Both the position numbers and the translations under genes were made by a program. A DNA stretch of 64,000 nt, taken from NCBI GenBank assembly GCA_963776225.1, contig CAVZLL010000003.1, forward strand, positions 806,001 through 870,000, in the 5' to 3' direction. Below the pieces are notes generated by a model. It worked only from the letters and a program-made list of their open reading frames with translations, did not search any database and was not told the DNA's origin. Of this stretch, positions 1-8,853 are shown piece by piece. How positions within the stretch are numbered: the stretch's first letter is position 1; the number at the start of each line of letters is the position of its first letter. The DNA comes from Bog-756 sp963776225 (GTDB lineage Bacteria; Actinomycetota; Acidimicrobiia; Acidimicrobiales; RAAP-2).

Positions 1-1283
1 CGGCTACATCACAGTCACTGTTCCAAGCGGGAGTGTGACCAGCAAGACCAAATTCACCTATACCGGACCCACCATCACCGGGTTCACCCCGGCGGGGGGC
101 CCACCCGGCACGGTGGTGACCATCACCGGGACCAACTTCGGGACGGCCCTCCCTGGGGCAGGTGTGAACTTCAACGGCATAGCGGGCGCAGTCCTCAACA
201 CCACGCCCACGGGGATCACGGTGAAGGTGCCAAAGGGTGACACGACCGGCTACATCACAATCGGCACAGTACATGGAGACACGACCAGCGCCACCGAATT
301 CACCGATGCAGGACCCACCATCACCGGGTTCACCCCGGCGTTCGGCCCACCCAACTCGGTGGTGACCATCACCGGGACCGACCTCCTCGGGGCAGGTGTG
401 ACCTTCAACGGCATAGCCGGCACCGTCGCCAGCGACAACGGTACGAAGATCACGGTGAGGGTGCCACTGGGTGGCGCGGGTGACGCGAGCGGCTACATCA
501 GAGTCACCACTACCTATGGGAGTGCGCCCAGCGCGACCAAATTCACGGAATCATTGGGCCCGCCCACCATCACCGGGTTCACCCCGGCGGGGGGCCCATC
601 CGGCACGGTGGTGACGATCACCGGGACCAACCTCTCCGATGCAACGCCGGTGAGCTTCAACGGCGTAGCGGCCACCATCACCAGCGACACGTCCACGAAG
701 ATCACGGTGAAGGTGCCAACGGGTGCCACGACCGGCGACATCACAGTCACTGTTCCAAGCGGGAGTGTGACCAGCAAGACCAAATTCACCTATACCGGAC
801 CCACCATCACCGGGTTCACCCCGGCGGGGGGCCCACCCGGCACGGTGGTGACCATCACCGGGACCAACTTCGGGACGGCCCTCCCTGGGGCAGGTGTGAA
901 CTTCAACGGCATAGCGGGCGCAGTCCTCAACACCACGCCCACGGGGATCACGGTGAAGGTGCCAAAGGGTGACACGACCGGCTACATCACAATCGGCACA
1001 GTACATGGAGACACGACCAGCGCCACCGAATTCACCGATGCAGGACCCACCATCACCGGGTTCACCCCGGCGTTCGGCCCACCCAACTCGGTGGTGACCA
1101 TCACCGGGACCGACCTCCTCGGGGCAGGTGTGACCTTCAACGGCATAGCCGGCACCGTCGCCAGCGACAACGGTACGAAGATCACGGTGAGGGTGCCACT
1201 GGGTGGCGCGGGTGACGCGAGCGGCTACATCAGAGTCACCACTACCTATGGGAGTGCGCCCAGCGCGACCAAATTCACGGAAG
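1..1283. repeat. 732-bp intragenic tandem repeat (about 1.75 copies)
   Basis: Positions 1-551 recur at 733-1283 with a single difference that I found (t at 5, g at 737, giving Tyr or Asp). The period is 732 bp, or 244 codons, so the frame is kept. The unit encodes three IPT domains; the middle 552-732 segment (domain C) appears once in the window. Near-identity including third codon positions points to recent duplication or gene conversion. Copy number could be collapsed or expanded in the assembly. Confidence 0.9.
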
Positions 1284-1288
1284 ACTGA
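2..1288 (+). CDS. IPT/TIG-repeat surface protein, 3' part (5' end outside window)
   Basis: The reading frame is open to the left window edge, so the true start and any signal peptide are missing. The visible 428 residues are five immunoglobulin-like IPT/TIG domains of about 80 residues, each opening with a PTITGFTPA-type strand followed by VVTITGT and an F-N-G motif. The domains run A-B-C-A-B, and A and B recur almost unchanged. IPT domains occur in secreted or surface proteins that bind ligands or other cells, so an extracellular adhesive or structural role is likely but inferred. The protein stops right after a domain, with no LPXTG motif, membrane anchor or other C-terminal module. A smaller protein at 47.1 kb ends in one related IPT domain. 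Confidence 0.8.
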   Translation, partial: GYITVTVPSGSVTSKTKFTYTGPTITGFTPAGGPPGTVVTITGTNFGTALPGAGVNFNGIAGAVLNTTPTGITVKVPKGDTTGYITIGTVHGDTTSATEFTDAGPTITGFTPAFGPPNSVVTITGTDLLGAGVTFNGIAGTVASDNGTKITVRVPLGGAGDASGYIRVTTTYGSAPSATKFTESLGPPTITGFTPAGGPSGTVVTITGTNLSDATPVSFNGVAATITSDTSTKITVKVPTGATTGDITVTVPSGSVTSKTKFTYTGPTITGFTPAGGPPGTVVTITGTNFGTALPGAGVNFNGIAGAVLNTTPTGITVKVPKGDTTGYITIGTVHGDTTSATEFTDAGPTITGFTPAFGPPNSVVTITGTDLLGAGVTFNGIAGTVASDNGTKITVRVPLGGAGDASGYIRVTTTYGSAPSATKFTED

Positions 1289-1788
1289 GCGAGCGGTCTT
1301 GGCTCTGGGCGTGCAGTCGCGGCATGTCGCCCCGACTCGGATGCGCCGACAGAGATCCAGGCGCGTCTTCTGGCACTCACCGGACCTGCTGGTGCATCCG
1401 ACGATGACTCTGCTCGACGGATGTACCAGCAGGTAGAACTACAACTAAGCCATATATAACAGCGCAGTTTCGGGGGTCGACTTCGGTCTGCCCCGAACCG
1501 CGACCGCCCGCGATCAGAAGTGTTTCAGTTCTGAGAAATGTGTGGACCACAAGGCTGTGACCTCGAGTCCCGACTGAGGGGCTATCGAGTGTGGCCTCGA
1601 TGGCTGTCCACACGCCCGGAGGTGCGATTGCGGGGCAGGCAACAATCGCGAGCAGCGGGTTGGTCAGGCGAGCGCACCCTGCTCAGATCCGAAGACCCGC
1701 AATACCCGCCGGAAGCAGACCGTCGCGGAGGATAGCCACGGGAACTCTGTTCGCCGAGTCGAGTCAACGCATTAGGTAGAGACGGGCC
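1289..1788. other. 500-bp intergenic region, no convincing gene
   Basis: Short frames here have no recognisable domain, no good ribosome-binding site and unnatural composition. The one clear structure is the long hairpin at 1384-1434. An AT-rich patch (ccatatataa near 1450) follows it. Confidence 0.5.
1384..1434. repeat. 16-bp inverted repeat with 19-nt loop
   Basis: ACCTGCTGGTGCATCC at 1384-1399 is matched by GGATGTACCAGCAGGT at 1419-1434. All positions pair except one, which is a G-T wobble. The element lies about 100 bp downstream of the IPT-protein stop codon. No T-run follows, so it does not look like a simple intrinsic terminator. It could be a transcript-end hairpin, a protein-binding site or a small mobile palindrome. 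Confidence 0.6.
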
Positions 1789-2181
1789 TCAGATCGCCAT
1801 ACGGTGGACGCGGAGGCAGGTCTCGACGGAGAACCGCCGGTGCAGTTTCTGCTCCTTCGGTCCGAAGTATCTCGTCGCCTCGGTCATGGGGACGATCTGC
1901 GGCTGATCGACCCCGTACGTTCGGCCGTGGGAGACGACGGTCGCGTTCCCGCTGGCGAGAACGTTCTTCATCCAATCGGTGCGTTCGCCATAGGGGAGTG
2001 CGATCAGGAAGCTGTCGTCGTGCTCGACGGCGACGACCGGTGTTTCGTAGGTCCGACCCGAACGGCGCCCGACGTGACGGACGATCGAGGTGCTGGATTT
2101 CTGCGTCCCGGCGGATCGCATTGCGAGCGGTCGTGTCGCTCGCGTCAGTCTGCGCAGGGCCGCCTGGATGGGTCCTTTCAT
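1789..2181 (-). CDS. Deazaflavin (F420)-dependent nitroreductase-family protein
   Basis: This 130-residue protein matches the small split-barrel family of F420H2-dependent reductases (Ddn-like), which reduce quinones or nitro compounds near the membrane. The family signature is visible: an early GRRSGR segment followed by TPVVAVEHDD, then a GERTDWMKN-type stretch and conserved small-hydrophobic beta strands. I start at the ATG at 2181 (MKGPIQ); an in-frame start 54 bases upstream adds residues unlike the family. It is a single gene facing the IPT gene, with the reductoisomerase-like gene behind it. A second family member sits at 51782-52228. Confidence 0.75.
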   Translation of the reverse strand: MKGPIQAALRRLTRATRPLAMRSAGTQKSSTSIVRHVGRRSGRTYETPVVAVEHDDSFLIALPYGERTDWMKNVLASGNATVVSHGRTYGVDQPQIVPMTEATRYFGPKEQKLHRRFSVETCLRVHRMAI

Positions 2182-2307
2182 ACCTGCAGACTGCCACGGT
2201 TCGGCCCCGCGGTCTTGCCGACTGATTCGACCCAACCGGTCGGAACCTTGGAGTTGCCAGTTCGGCAGCCCGACGTCGCCGTCAATCTGGGACTCAAGAG
2301 CGGCAAG

Positions 2308-3282
2308 TCAGACTGCGGTGGCACCCTCGCCGAGCTTGGACCGGAGATCCGCCTCGAAGGCAAGGATCTCGGGCGCCATCTCTTTTGCTCGAAGTGCTTC
2401 CAGATGTGGGTAGCCGGCATCTCGTTCAGCATCCCATTCATCGGCAAAGCGTCCGGAGGCAATCTCCTCGACGGTGTCTCGCATCGTCGAGGAGATGTCG
2501 AGGTGCCGATAGCGGTCGGCGCGCGACATCTGACCGTATTGACTCGTTGGCGAGTGGTAGGCCATCTGCGCGGCACCTCCCTCCAGCCGGACCAGACGGT
2601 ATGTCCGCTCCACCTCCCCTGAAAGCACCAGCTCCGTGACGATCGCCTCGATCGGCACGCCCCGTTCGAGCATCACCTGAACGAACGACTCGCTGACGCG
2701 TCGCAGAGCCGGGGCGAGCGCCTGCTCGACAGCAAGGTCGAGGATCGCCTCTTGTTCGGGACTGAGCTCGATCGCGCCCTGACGGAGCCCACCGATGGCC
2801 TTGGCAATGGCCAGAACTCTCGACCGGGCCGTGCCGGTGACGTCGTGGTGAACCCCGACGGCCGTGATGAATCCAATGCCTTCGAGATAGCACCTGCGTA
2901 CTTCTGGGCCGAGCATTCTCGGTGCCACCATGCCGACGTCACACGGTGGATTCAGGCGCCCGAAGGCGAGCGTGTACCCACTGGCAACGATCACCAAGGC
3001 GTCCGGGCGGGGGTTCAGGGGCACGGTGGGGATGACATCGTCGGGAATCAGCACACACACCACATCGGCATCGTTCGCCCCATCGAGATCGCTGGTTGCG
3101 AACCCATCCGCCTCGGCTGTGTCCCTGCTGGCGTCGGCGCGTACGCAGACGGTGATCTCGATGCCCGAGTCCCGCAGATTGAGCGCCCAGGAACGTCCCT
3201 GGTTGCCGTACCCGATGACGGCAACTTGCTGCCCAGCGAGTGCTTCGATGTGGGCTTCCGCTTCCCTCACGATCACAGTCAT
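2308..3282 (-). CDS. Ketol-acid reductoisomerase-like NAD(P)-binding protein
   Basis: The 324-residue protein has the length and layout of class I ketol-acid reductoisomerase (IlvC): an N-terminal Rossmann domain with GYGNQG near residues 24-29, an ADVVCVLIPDD strand, and a helical C-terminal domain with a D-x3-E-Q segment matching the metal-binding D-x3-E of the family. The usual conserved HG of the F-x-HGF-x-I loop is replaced by SGY (in VASGYTLAFG), and much of the C-terminal sequence is divergent. It stands alone, divergent from signal peptidase, with no ilvB, ilvN or leu genes nearby. A paralogue acting on another substrate is as likely as true branched-chain amino acid synthesis. Confidence 0.6.
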   Translation of the reverse strand: MTVIVREAEAHIEALAGQQVAVIGYGNQGRSWALNLRDSGIEITVCVRADASRDTAEADGFATSDLDGANDADVVCVLIPDDVIPTVPLNPRPDALVIVASGYTLAFGRLNPPCDVGMVAPRMLGPEVRRCYLEGIGFITAVGVHHDVTGTARSRVLAIAKAIGGLRQGAIELSPEQEAILDLAVEQALAPALRRVSESFVQVMLERGVPIEAIVTELVLSGEVERTYRLVRLEGGAAQMAYHSPTSQYGQMSRADRYRHLDISSTMRDTVEEIASGRFADEWDAERDAGYPHLEALRAKEMAPEILAFEADLRSKLGEGATAV

Positions 3283-3532
3283 GCTCCGACCGTACCTTTC
3301 TTCTCGCTCGTTCCGCTCGCCCCCACACCTCGGTTCTCGGTGTTCCGTACATCATGGTCTCGGCCGGGGCATCCTCCGATTCCGCCCCGCTCAACCGATG
3401 ATAGGACTCACCATGCGGGGGTGCCCGTGGGGAAAGGTGGTCGCGCTCATCCTGGCGTGTGGACAACTGCCGTTGGCAGGGCCAGGTGTGGGCGGCCGAC
3501 GCGACAGACTCAGATACCGCGCCCGAGGTTCG

Positions 3533-4144
3533 ATGGAGATATGCGACGATGCACCGGTGAACAAGAGCGGCGAGCGCAGCCAGATCGTGACCGGGGTACC
3601 GGTGCCCCGACCGACCATGCGGGGCGCAATGTCCGTGGTTGTCCTGATCGTCGTGGTCGGAGTCTTGTCGTTCGCCCTCCGGGCGTACGCCGTGCAGGAC
3701 TACATCGTTCCTTCGGGCTCGATGCTGCCCACCCTGCAGATCGGGGACCGGATTGCCGTTGACAAGCTGTCCTCCACCATCCATCGGGGCGATATCGTCG
3801 TGTTCAACCGTGCTCCCGGTGACCACGATCTCCAGTACCCCGTTCTCGTGAAGAGGGTGGTCGGCCTACCGGGTGAGACCATCTCTTCGGTCGGCGACAC
3901 GATCTTGATCGATGGGACACCGATCGCTCAGCCCTGGCTGCCCACCCTCGAGGGCGTCTGTTACCAGGCAGCAGCCAATATTCGTCCGACGACGATTCCG
4001 GTTGGACAGTATTTCGTGATGGGCGATTGCCGTGGCGATTCCGGTGACAGCCGTTACTGGGGGACGGTTCCCGTCTCCAACATCATCGGAAAGGTATCTG
4101 CGGTGATCTGGCGTCACAATCACCCGTGGCTGCACTGGTTCTGA
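3533..4144 (+). CDS. lepB: Signal peptidase I
   Basis: This membrane-anchored serine protease removes signal peptides from exported proteins. One transmembrane helix covers about residues 33-52. The catalytic serine lies in PSGSM (Ser63), the general-base lysine in VKRVVG (Lys107), and the conserved GDCRGDSGDSRYWG box closes the active site. The 203-residue length fits actinobacterial LepB. I chose the ATG at 3533; a GTG at 3557 is an alternative. The upstream 250 bp to the divergent reductoisomerase-like gene should hold its promoter. Stop is TGA at 4142-4144. Confidence 0.88.
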   Translation: MEICDDAPVNKSGERSQIVTGVPVPRPTMRGAMSVVVLIVVVGVLSFALRAYAVQDYIVPSGSMLPTLQIGDRIAVDKLSSTIHRGDIVVFNRAPGDHDLQYPVLVKRVVGLPGETISSVGDTILIDGTPIAQPWLPTLEGVCYQAAANIRPTTIPVGQYFVMGDCRGDSGDSRYWGTVPVSNIIGKVSAVIWRHNHPWLHWF

Positions 4145-4243
4145 GTCGACATCCCGTGTCCGCGATCGCGCACGGGGCAGGGGCAGCCCGGTGCCACCGA
4201 CCGGCGGGAGAAGGCACGTGCTTGTGGCGACTCGGTGCTCTCG

Positions 4244-5089
4244 TTACGGAAGCAGATCGAGAGCTTCCTGGTCGAGCACCACGTCCTCGGCAGCCAGATT
4301 CTCCTCCAGGTGCGCCACCGACGATGTGCCCGGGATGAGCAATATGGTCGGGTCGCGGTGAAGCAGCCAGGCGAGCGCAACTTGAGCCGGTGTGGCGCCG
4401 AGCCGTTGAGCCGTCGTCTCGACTGATGGAGCACGCAGCACCGGGCTCTCGGGATTGAAGGCAGAACCCAACGGAAAGAACGGGACAAAGGGAACGCCGT
4501 CTGACCGGCAGGCGTCGAGGACGTCTTCACCCGAGGTATCAGCCAAATTGTACGGATTCTGGACGCACACGATATCGATCAGGGATTGAGCGACCCGGTA
4601 CTGAACCAGGTCGACGCTGCTCAATCCGATTTCCCCGATCAGGCCCTCCTCACGCATGGCGTCCATGGCGGTCAGCTGTTCAGTCAGCGGAACGTCCGAA
4701 TCCGGATGCCGACGGAGATTGACGACAGGGATTTGTTCCAGCCCGAGGGACGCGAGATTTGCCTCGACCCCGGCTCGGAGTTGCTCGGGCCGTTGCGCGG
4801 GAAGCCAATGACCCTGATCGTCTCGTTCCGCTCCGACCTTCGAGACGATCACCAACTCGTCCGGGTAGGGATGGAGCGCCTCGCGCAGCAACTCATTGGC
4901 CACGTCGGGTCCGTAGAACTGCGCGGTGTCGATGTGGTTCACGCCGGCGACCACCGCACGACGGATGACCGTCAACGCACGATCCCGGTCCTTTGGCGGG
5001 CCGAACACACCCGGGCCCGGGAGCTGCATCGCACCAAAGCCCATGCGGCGGACAGATCGGCCACCCAGCAGGACAGGTTGTGTCGGCAT
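4244..5089 (-). CDS. Aldo/keto reductase
   Basis: A 281-residue NADPH-dependent (beta/alpha)8-barrel oxidoreductase of the aldo/keto reductase family. Family signposts are GFGAMQLPG near the N-terminus, the H-I-D-T-A-Q-F-Y-G block with Asp54 and Tyr59, Lys84 in VSKVG, a candidate His128 in VNLRRHPD, and a C-terminal PGTSS cofactor loop. The ATG at 5089 is preceded by a strong GGAGGAG site, and the longer reading frame upstream is unsupported. It is convergent with signal peptidase. The substrate is not evident. Confidence 0.82.
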   Translation of the reverse strand: MPTQPVLLGGRSVRRMGFGAMQLPGPGVFGPPKDRDRALTVIRRAVVAGVNHIDTAQFYGPDVANELLREALHPYPDELVIVSKVGAERDDQGHWLPAQRPEQLRAGVEANLASLGLEQIPVVNLRRHPDSDVPLTEQLTAMDAMREEGLIGEIGLSSVDLVQYRVAQSLIDIVCVQNPYNLADTSGEDVLDACRSDGVPFVPFFPLGSAFNPESPVLRAPSVETTAQRLGATPAQVALAWLLHRDPTILLIPGTSSVAHLEENLAAEDVVLDQEALDLLP

Positions 5090-5351
5090 GGTCTCCTCCG
5101 GCGCTGCGATCGGGGCTCTCCGGGACGACGAACTCATTCGTCGGAACCGGCTGGGACCACCGGGCGCGCCGATCCCCTCGCAGGAAAGAGGACGGCGCAC
5201 ATCATCAGTTCGGAGCCTGGGGCGGCGGAACCCCTGCTCAACGGCCTGACGATATGAAGATACCCACCGTTTCCGCGGCTCAAACCAAGAAACTCTGTGG
5301 CGACGTGCTCCGGATGGTAGCGCCGGCGACGCAACCCCGTCGGCCCGGGAC

Positions 5352-6522
5352 TCAGCGGCCCGACCTCGGGAGACCGAGGCCCCGTTCGGCGATGATCGAG
5401 CGCTGCATCTCGCTCGTGCCGCCGTAGATCGTGGTCACCGCCGCATGCCGGAAGAGGTGTTCGATCCACCCGTCCACGGGTGCGTCGTCCTCGCCGCGCT
5501 GGAGGACTCCCTCGCGCGCCGAGCATGTCGACCAATTCTGCGGCGTCCGCGGTCATCGACTCCGCATAGAACAGCTTGTGCATCGACCCTTCGACCCCGG
5601 GGAGCGCGCCGGTGGCAGCCACGAAGGAGGTGCGGTAGGCGAGGAGCCTGGCCACCTCGTTGTTGGTGCGCATCGTGGCCAGGCGCTCGCGGACGTGGGG
5701 GTCGTCGATGACCCGGGTCCCGTCGGGTCGCCGGGTGGCCGTCGCCCACGCCACAGCCTGCTCCCATACCCGGTCGGCCTCGCTGAGGCCGAACCCGCCC
5801 CGCTCGAAGGTCAGGGCGATGGTCATGACGTCCCAGCCCCGGTCGACCTCGCCGATCCGGTGGTGGTCGGTGACGCGGACGTCGGTATAGAAGGTCGCGT
5901 TCGTCCGCTCACCACCGAGCGTGTGCACCGGGTGGATCTCGATGCCCGACGAATCCAGCGGGACCAGGAACATGGTCAGCCCCTTGTGCTTGGGCACGTC
6001 GTGGTTCGTGCGGGCCAAGAGGAAGACGTATTTGGCAACGTGGGCCAGGGTGGTGAACATCTTCTGCCCGTTGATCACCCATTCGTCACCGTCCCGCACG
6101 GCGGTGGTCTTGATCGAGGCCACGTCGGAGCCCGAGTCGGGTTCGCTGTAGCCGAGCGACATGATGAACTCGCCGGCCAGGGCGCGGGGGAGGAAGTCGC
6201 GCTTCTGCTCGTCGGTCGCAACCCGCCGGATGGTCTGGCACACGATCACGGTCAGGCCCATCCCGTCGGTCGGGGCGCCTGCCAGCCGGAGCTCGTCCCG
6301 GAGGGCGGTCATCTCGAACGGATCCCGCCCCTGACCGCCGTACTCGGGCGGCCACGACGCAGCGATCCAACCCTGCTGGCCGATGGCCCGGTGGAACTCC
6401 TCGTCGTGGTTGGTCCCGGTTCGGTGGGCGCGCTCGATCGTCTCGGCGTCGAGGTGCTCGTCGAGGAAGGCGCGCACCTCTGCCCGGAAGGCGTCGCTCT
6501 TCGCTCCCAGCCGGAAGTCCAT
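5352..6522 (-). CDS. Acyl-CoA dehydrogenase, larger subunit of pair 1 (frameshifted)
   Basis: An FAD-dependent acyl-CoA dehydrogenase that introduces an alpha-beta double bond into an acyl-CoA. The N-terminal helical domain, the middle-domain SLGYSEPDSGSD flavin loop and the C-terminal YGGTSEMQR motif are all present. The last motif is in a different frame: one extra base at about 5509-5513 shifts the frame, after which translation continues cleanly to the TGA at 5352 (389 residues in total). Read without correction, the protein ends in unrelated arginine-rich sequence. Its ATG overlaps the stop of the upstream ACAD as TGATG, so the two are translationally coupled and probably form an alpha2beta2 enzyme. 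Confidence 0.82.
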
Positions 6523-7550
6523 CACGGTCCCTCGATCGGGCCGAACAGCGTGTCGGCCAGATGTGCGACCCCCTGCTTCGGGTCACCGAGCATGAGCGGC
6601 CAGGCCTCAGCCCTGCGGTAGTACAGCTGGATGTCGTACTCGAGGGTGAATCCGTAGCCTCCGTGCACGTGCAGCGCCACGTTGCTCGCTTTGCGCGCCG
6701 CCCTGGTGGCGAACAGGAACGCCATCGAGGCGAGTGAGCCGAAGTGCTCCTCGTCGTCGACCTGGGACCAGGCTGCCTCCCGGGTAAGGAGCCGTGCACC
6801 GTCGACCAGGGTGGCGGCGTCGGCGAGGTCACGGGCGATCGACTGGAACGATCCGATCGGCGCGCCGAACTGGTGGCGGTTCTTGGCGTACTCGATCCCC
6901 AGGGCGAGCGCAGCCTCACCAAGGCCGACCAGCGCGCCCCCGAGGAGGACCCGCCACTCGTCGAGGGCCTGTGCGTGGACGGTCCGGGCGATGTCCCCGT
7001 CGGCGAGCACGGTGCGACCCGGGTCGTTCACCGACCGGTCGGCGACCGGTGACGAACCGAGGGTCCGCGGTGCCGTCCCGGCGTGACCACCGGTGAGAGC
7101 GATGAGCTGGTCGCCGTCCATGGCGACCACGATGTCGGCGATCGCCCCGGAGGGGACCAGCGGGGCAGTCCCGCCGACCGCCGGACGCACGGCGACCGTG
7201 CTGATCGTGGAGGGCTCCACGATCAGGGTGTCGAGGTACCGGCTCCCCGGCTCGCCGGACGAGGCGAGCGTCCTGGCGGCCACGACGCCGTCGACGAACG
7301 GCATCGGCGCGAGGAAGACGCCGATCTGCTCGCTGATCAGCTCGAGATCGAGCAGCGAGGCGCCGCCTCCGCCCAGCTTCTCGGCGACCCCGACCGTCGG
7401 CCCGGCCAACTGGCAGAAGGCGAACCAGAGGTCCGGATCGAAGCCGACCGGCTCGACGGCGCGCACCACATCCGGCGGGCAACGGTCGGTGAGAAAGGAC
7501 CGGACGGCCGAGACCAGCTCGTGCTGTTCGTCTGTAAGGTTCAGGTCCAT
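6522..7550 (-). CDS. Acyl-CoA dehydrogenase, smaller subunit of pair 1
   Basis: A 342-residue ACAD-family protein. The middle domain is degenerate, and the C-terminal helical domain carries HVHGGYGFTLEYD. It lacks the GGTSEIQ-type motif, which its partner at 5352-6522 supplies. This asymmetry is typical of actinobacterial heterotetrameric FadE pairs. The ATG at 7550 (MDLNLTDEQ) is the family-like start; longer in-frame starts add unrelated arginine-rich sequence. It is divergent from the epoxide hydrolase gene with about 130 bp between, which probably holds both promoters. Confidence 0.82.
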   Translation of the reverse strand: MDLNLTDEQHELVSAVRSFLTDRCPPDVVRAVEPVGFDPDLWFAFCQLAGPTVGVAEKLGGGGASLLDLELISEQIGVFLAPMPFVDGVVAARTLASSGEPGSRYLDTLIVEPSTISTVAVRPAVGGTAPLVPSGAIADIVVAMDGDQLIALTGGHAGTAPRTLGSSPVADRSVNDPGRTVLADGDIARTVHAQALDEWRVLLGGALVGLGEAALALGIEYAKNRHQFGAPIGSFQSIARDLADAATLVDGARLLTREAAWSQVDDEEHFGSLASMAFLFATRAARKASNVALHVHGGYGFTLEYDIQLYYRRAEAWPLMLGDPKQGVAHLADTLFGPIEGP

Positions 7551-7677
7551 GAGCGAGGTCGACCCGACGTCCCGGTCGGTACGTCGAGAGTACTTGATGA
7601 CCCTCGACGGATGCCCGCCCGGGCGGGGCCGTCGGGCTTCCGCGGTCCGCGTGCGGGGAGAGCGGAACCGGTGATCG

Positions 7678-8823
7678 ATGCCTGAGGGGATCGAGCCGTT
7701 CGAGGTGCGGATCGAGGACGCGGCCCTCGAGGATCTCCGGGATCGCCTCGTCCGGACTCGCTTCCCCGACCAGATCGCCGGTACCGAATGGGACGCCGGC
7801 ATCCGGATCGCCTACCTCCGTGAACTGGTCGGTCACTGGCTGGACGGGTACGACTGGCGAACCGAGGAAGCCCGCCTCAACGACTTCGAGCAATTCCGTA
7901 CCCGGATCGACGGCCAGTCGATCCACTTCGTCCACGCCCGCTCGCCCCACCCGGACGCGCTGCCGCTGCTCCTCGTCCACGGCTGGCCCGGCTCGATCGT
8001 CGAGTTCCTCGAGGTGATCCCGAGGCTCACCCGGCCCGAGATGTACGGCGGTCGCGCCACCGATGCGTTCCACGTGGTCGCACCGTCGCTTCCCGGGTAC
8101 GGATTCTCCGAGCCCCCGCGCACTCGGGGCTGGGACGTGCGTCGCATCGCACAGGCGTTCATCGACCTCATGGATCGGCTTGGCTACGGGCGGTACGGCG
8201 CCCAGGGGGGAGACTGGGGTGCCCAGGTGACCACCCGGATCGGCGGACTGGATCCGGAGCACTGTGCGGCCATCCATCTCAACATGCCGATCGGTGTCCG
8301 GCCGGGGGAACCCGAGGTGCTCACCGACGAGGAGCAGGCCGACCTGGATGACATGCGGCGATTCACCCGCGAGGAGTCCGGGTACGCCGGCGAGCAGGGG
8401 ACCAAGCCCCAGACGCTGGGCGTCGGTCTCAACGACTCCCCGGCCGGATTGCTGGCGTGGATCGTGGAGAAGTTCCGGGCCTGGAGCGACTGCGACGGCC
8501 ATCCGGAGAACTGCTTCACCCGGGACCAGCTCCTGACCAACGTGATGCTCTACTGGGTGACCCAGACCGCCACCTCGTCGGCCCAACTCTACTGGGAGAC
8601 GAACCAGAGCGGGGTGCTCACAGAGAAGCTGCCGTTCATCGAGGTTCCGACCGGGGTGGCACGGTACCCACGGGAGGTGCTGCGCTGGCCACGCTCGTGG
8701 GTCGAGCAGCAGTACAACGTCACCCACTGGGCCACCATGCCCAAGGGGGGCCACTTCGCCGCCATGGAACAGCCGCGATTGTTCGCCGACGACCTGCAGG
8801 AGTTCTTCCGGACCGTGCGCTGA
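7678..8823 (+). CDS. Epoxide hydrolase (alpha/beta hydrolase, EHN type)
   Basis: A 381-residue alpha/beta-hydrolase with the N-terminal epoxide-hydrolase domain (about residues 5-110), a HGWPGS oxyanion loop at 101-106, nucleophile Asp179 in GGDWGA and catalytic His359 in GGHFA. This is the microsomal-type (EHN) epoxide hydrolase layout, which opens epoxides to diols through an ester intermediate. The nearby P450s could make such epoxides, so detoxification or catabolism of epoxidised lipids is plausible. It starts at the ATG at 7678 and is convergent with the crotonase at 8854. Confidence 0.85.
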   Translation: MPEGIEPFEVRIEDAALEDLRDRLVRTRFPDQIAGTEWDAGIRIAYLRELVGHWLDGYDWRTEEARLNDFEQFRTRIDGQSIHFVHARSPHPDALPLLLVHGWPGSIVEFLEVIPRLTRPEMYGGRATDAFHVVAPSLPGYGFSEPPRTRGWDVRRIAQAFIDLMDRLGYGRYGAQGGDWGAQVTTRIGGLDPEHCAAIHLNMPIGVRPGEPEVLTDEEQADLDDMRRFTREESGYAGEQGTKPQTLGVGLNDSPAGLLAWIVEKFRAWSDCDGHPENCFTRDQLLTNVMLYWVTQTATSSAQLYWETNQSGVLTEKLPFIEVPTGVARYPREVLRWPRSWVEQQYNVTHWATMPKGGHFAAMEQPRLFADDLQEFFRTVR

Positions 8824-8853
8824 GGGCTGGAGGGCGGACGAACCCCGCCGGGA

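Noticed and set aside
58..1185. Repeated minus-strand open frames (61 and 67 codons) opposite the IPT repeats
   Set aside because: They exist only because the IPT DNA is repeated; their composition is that of antisense shadows and they have no start signals.
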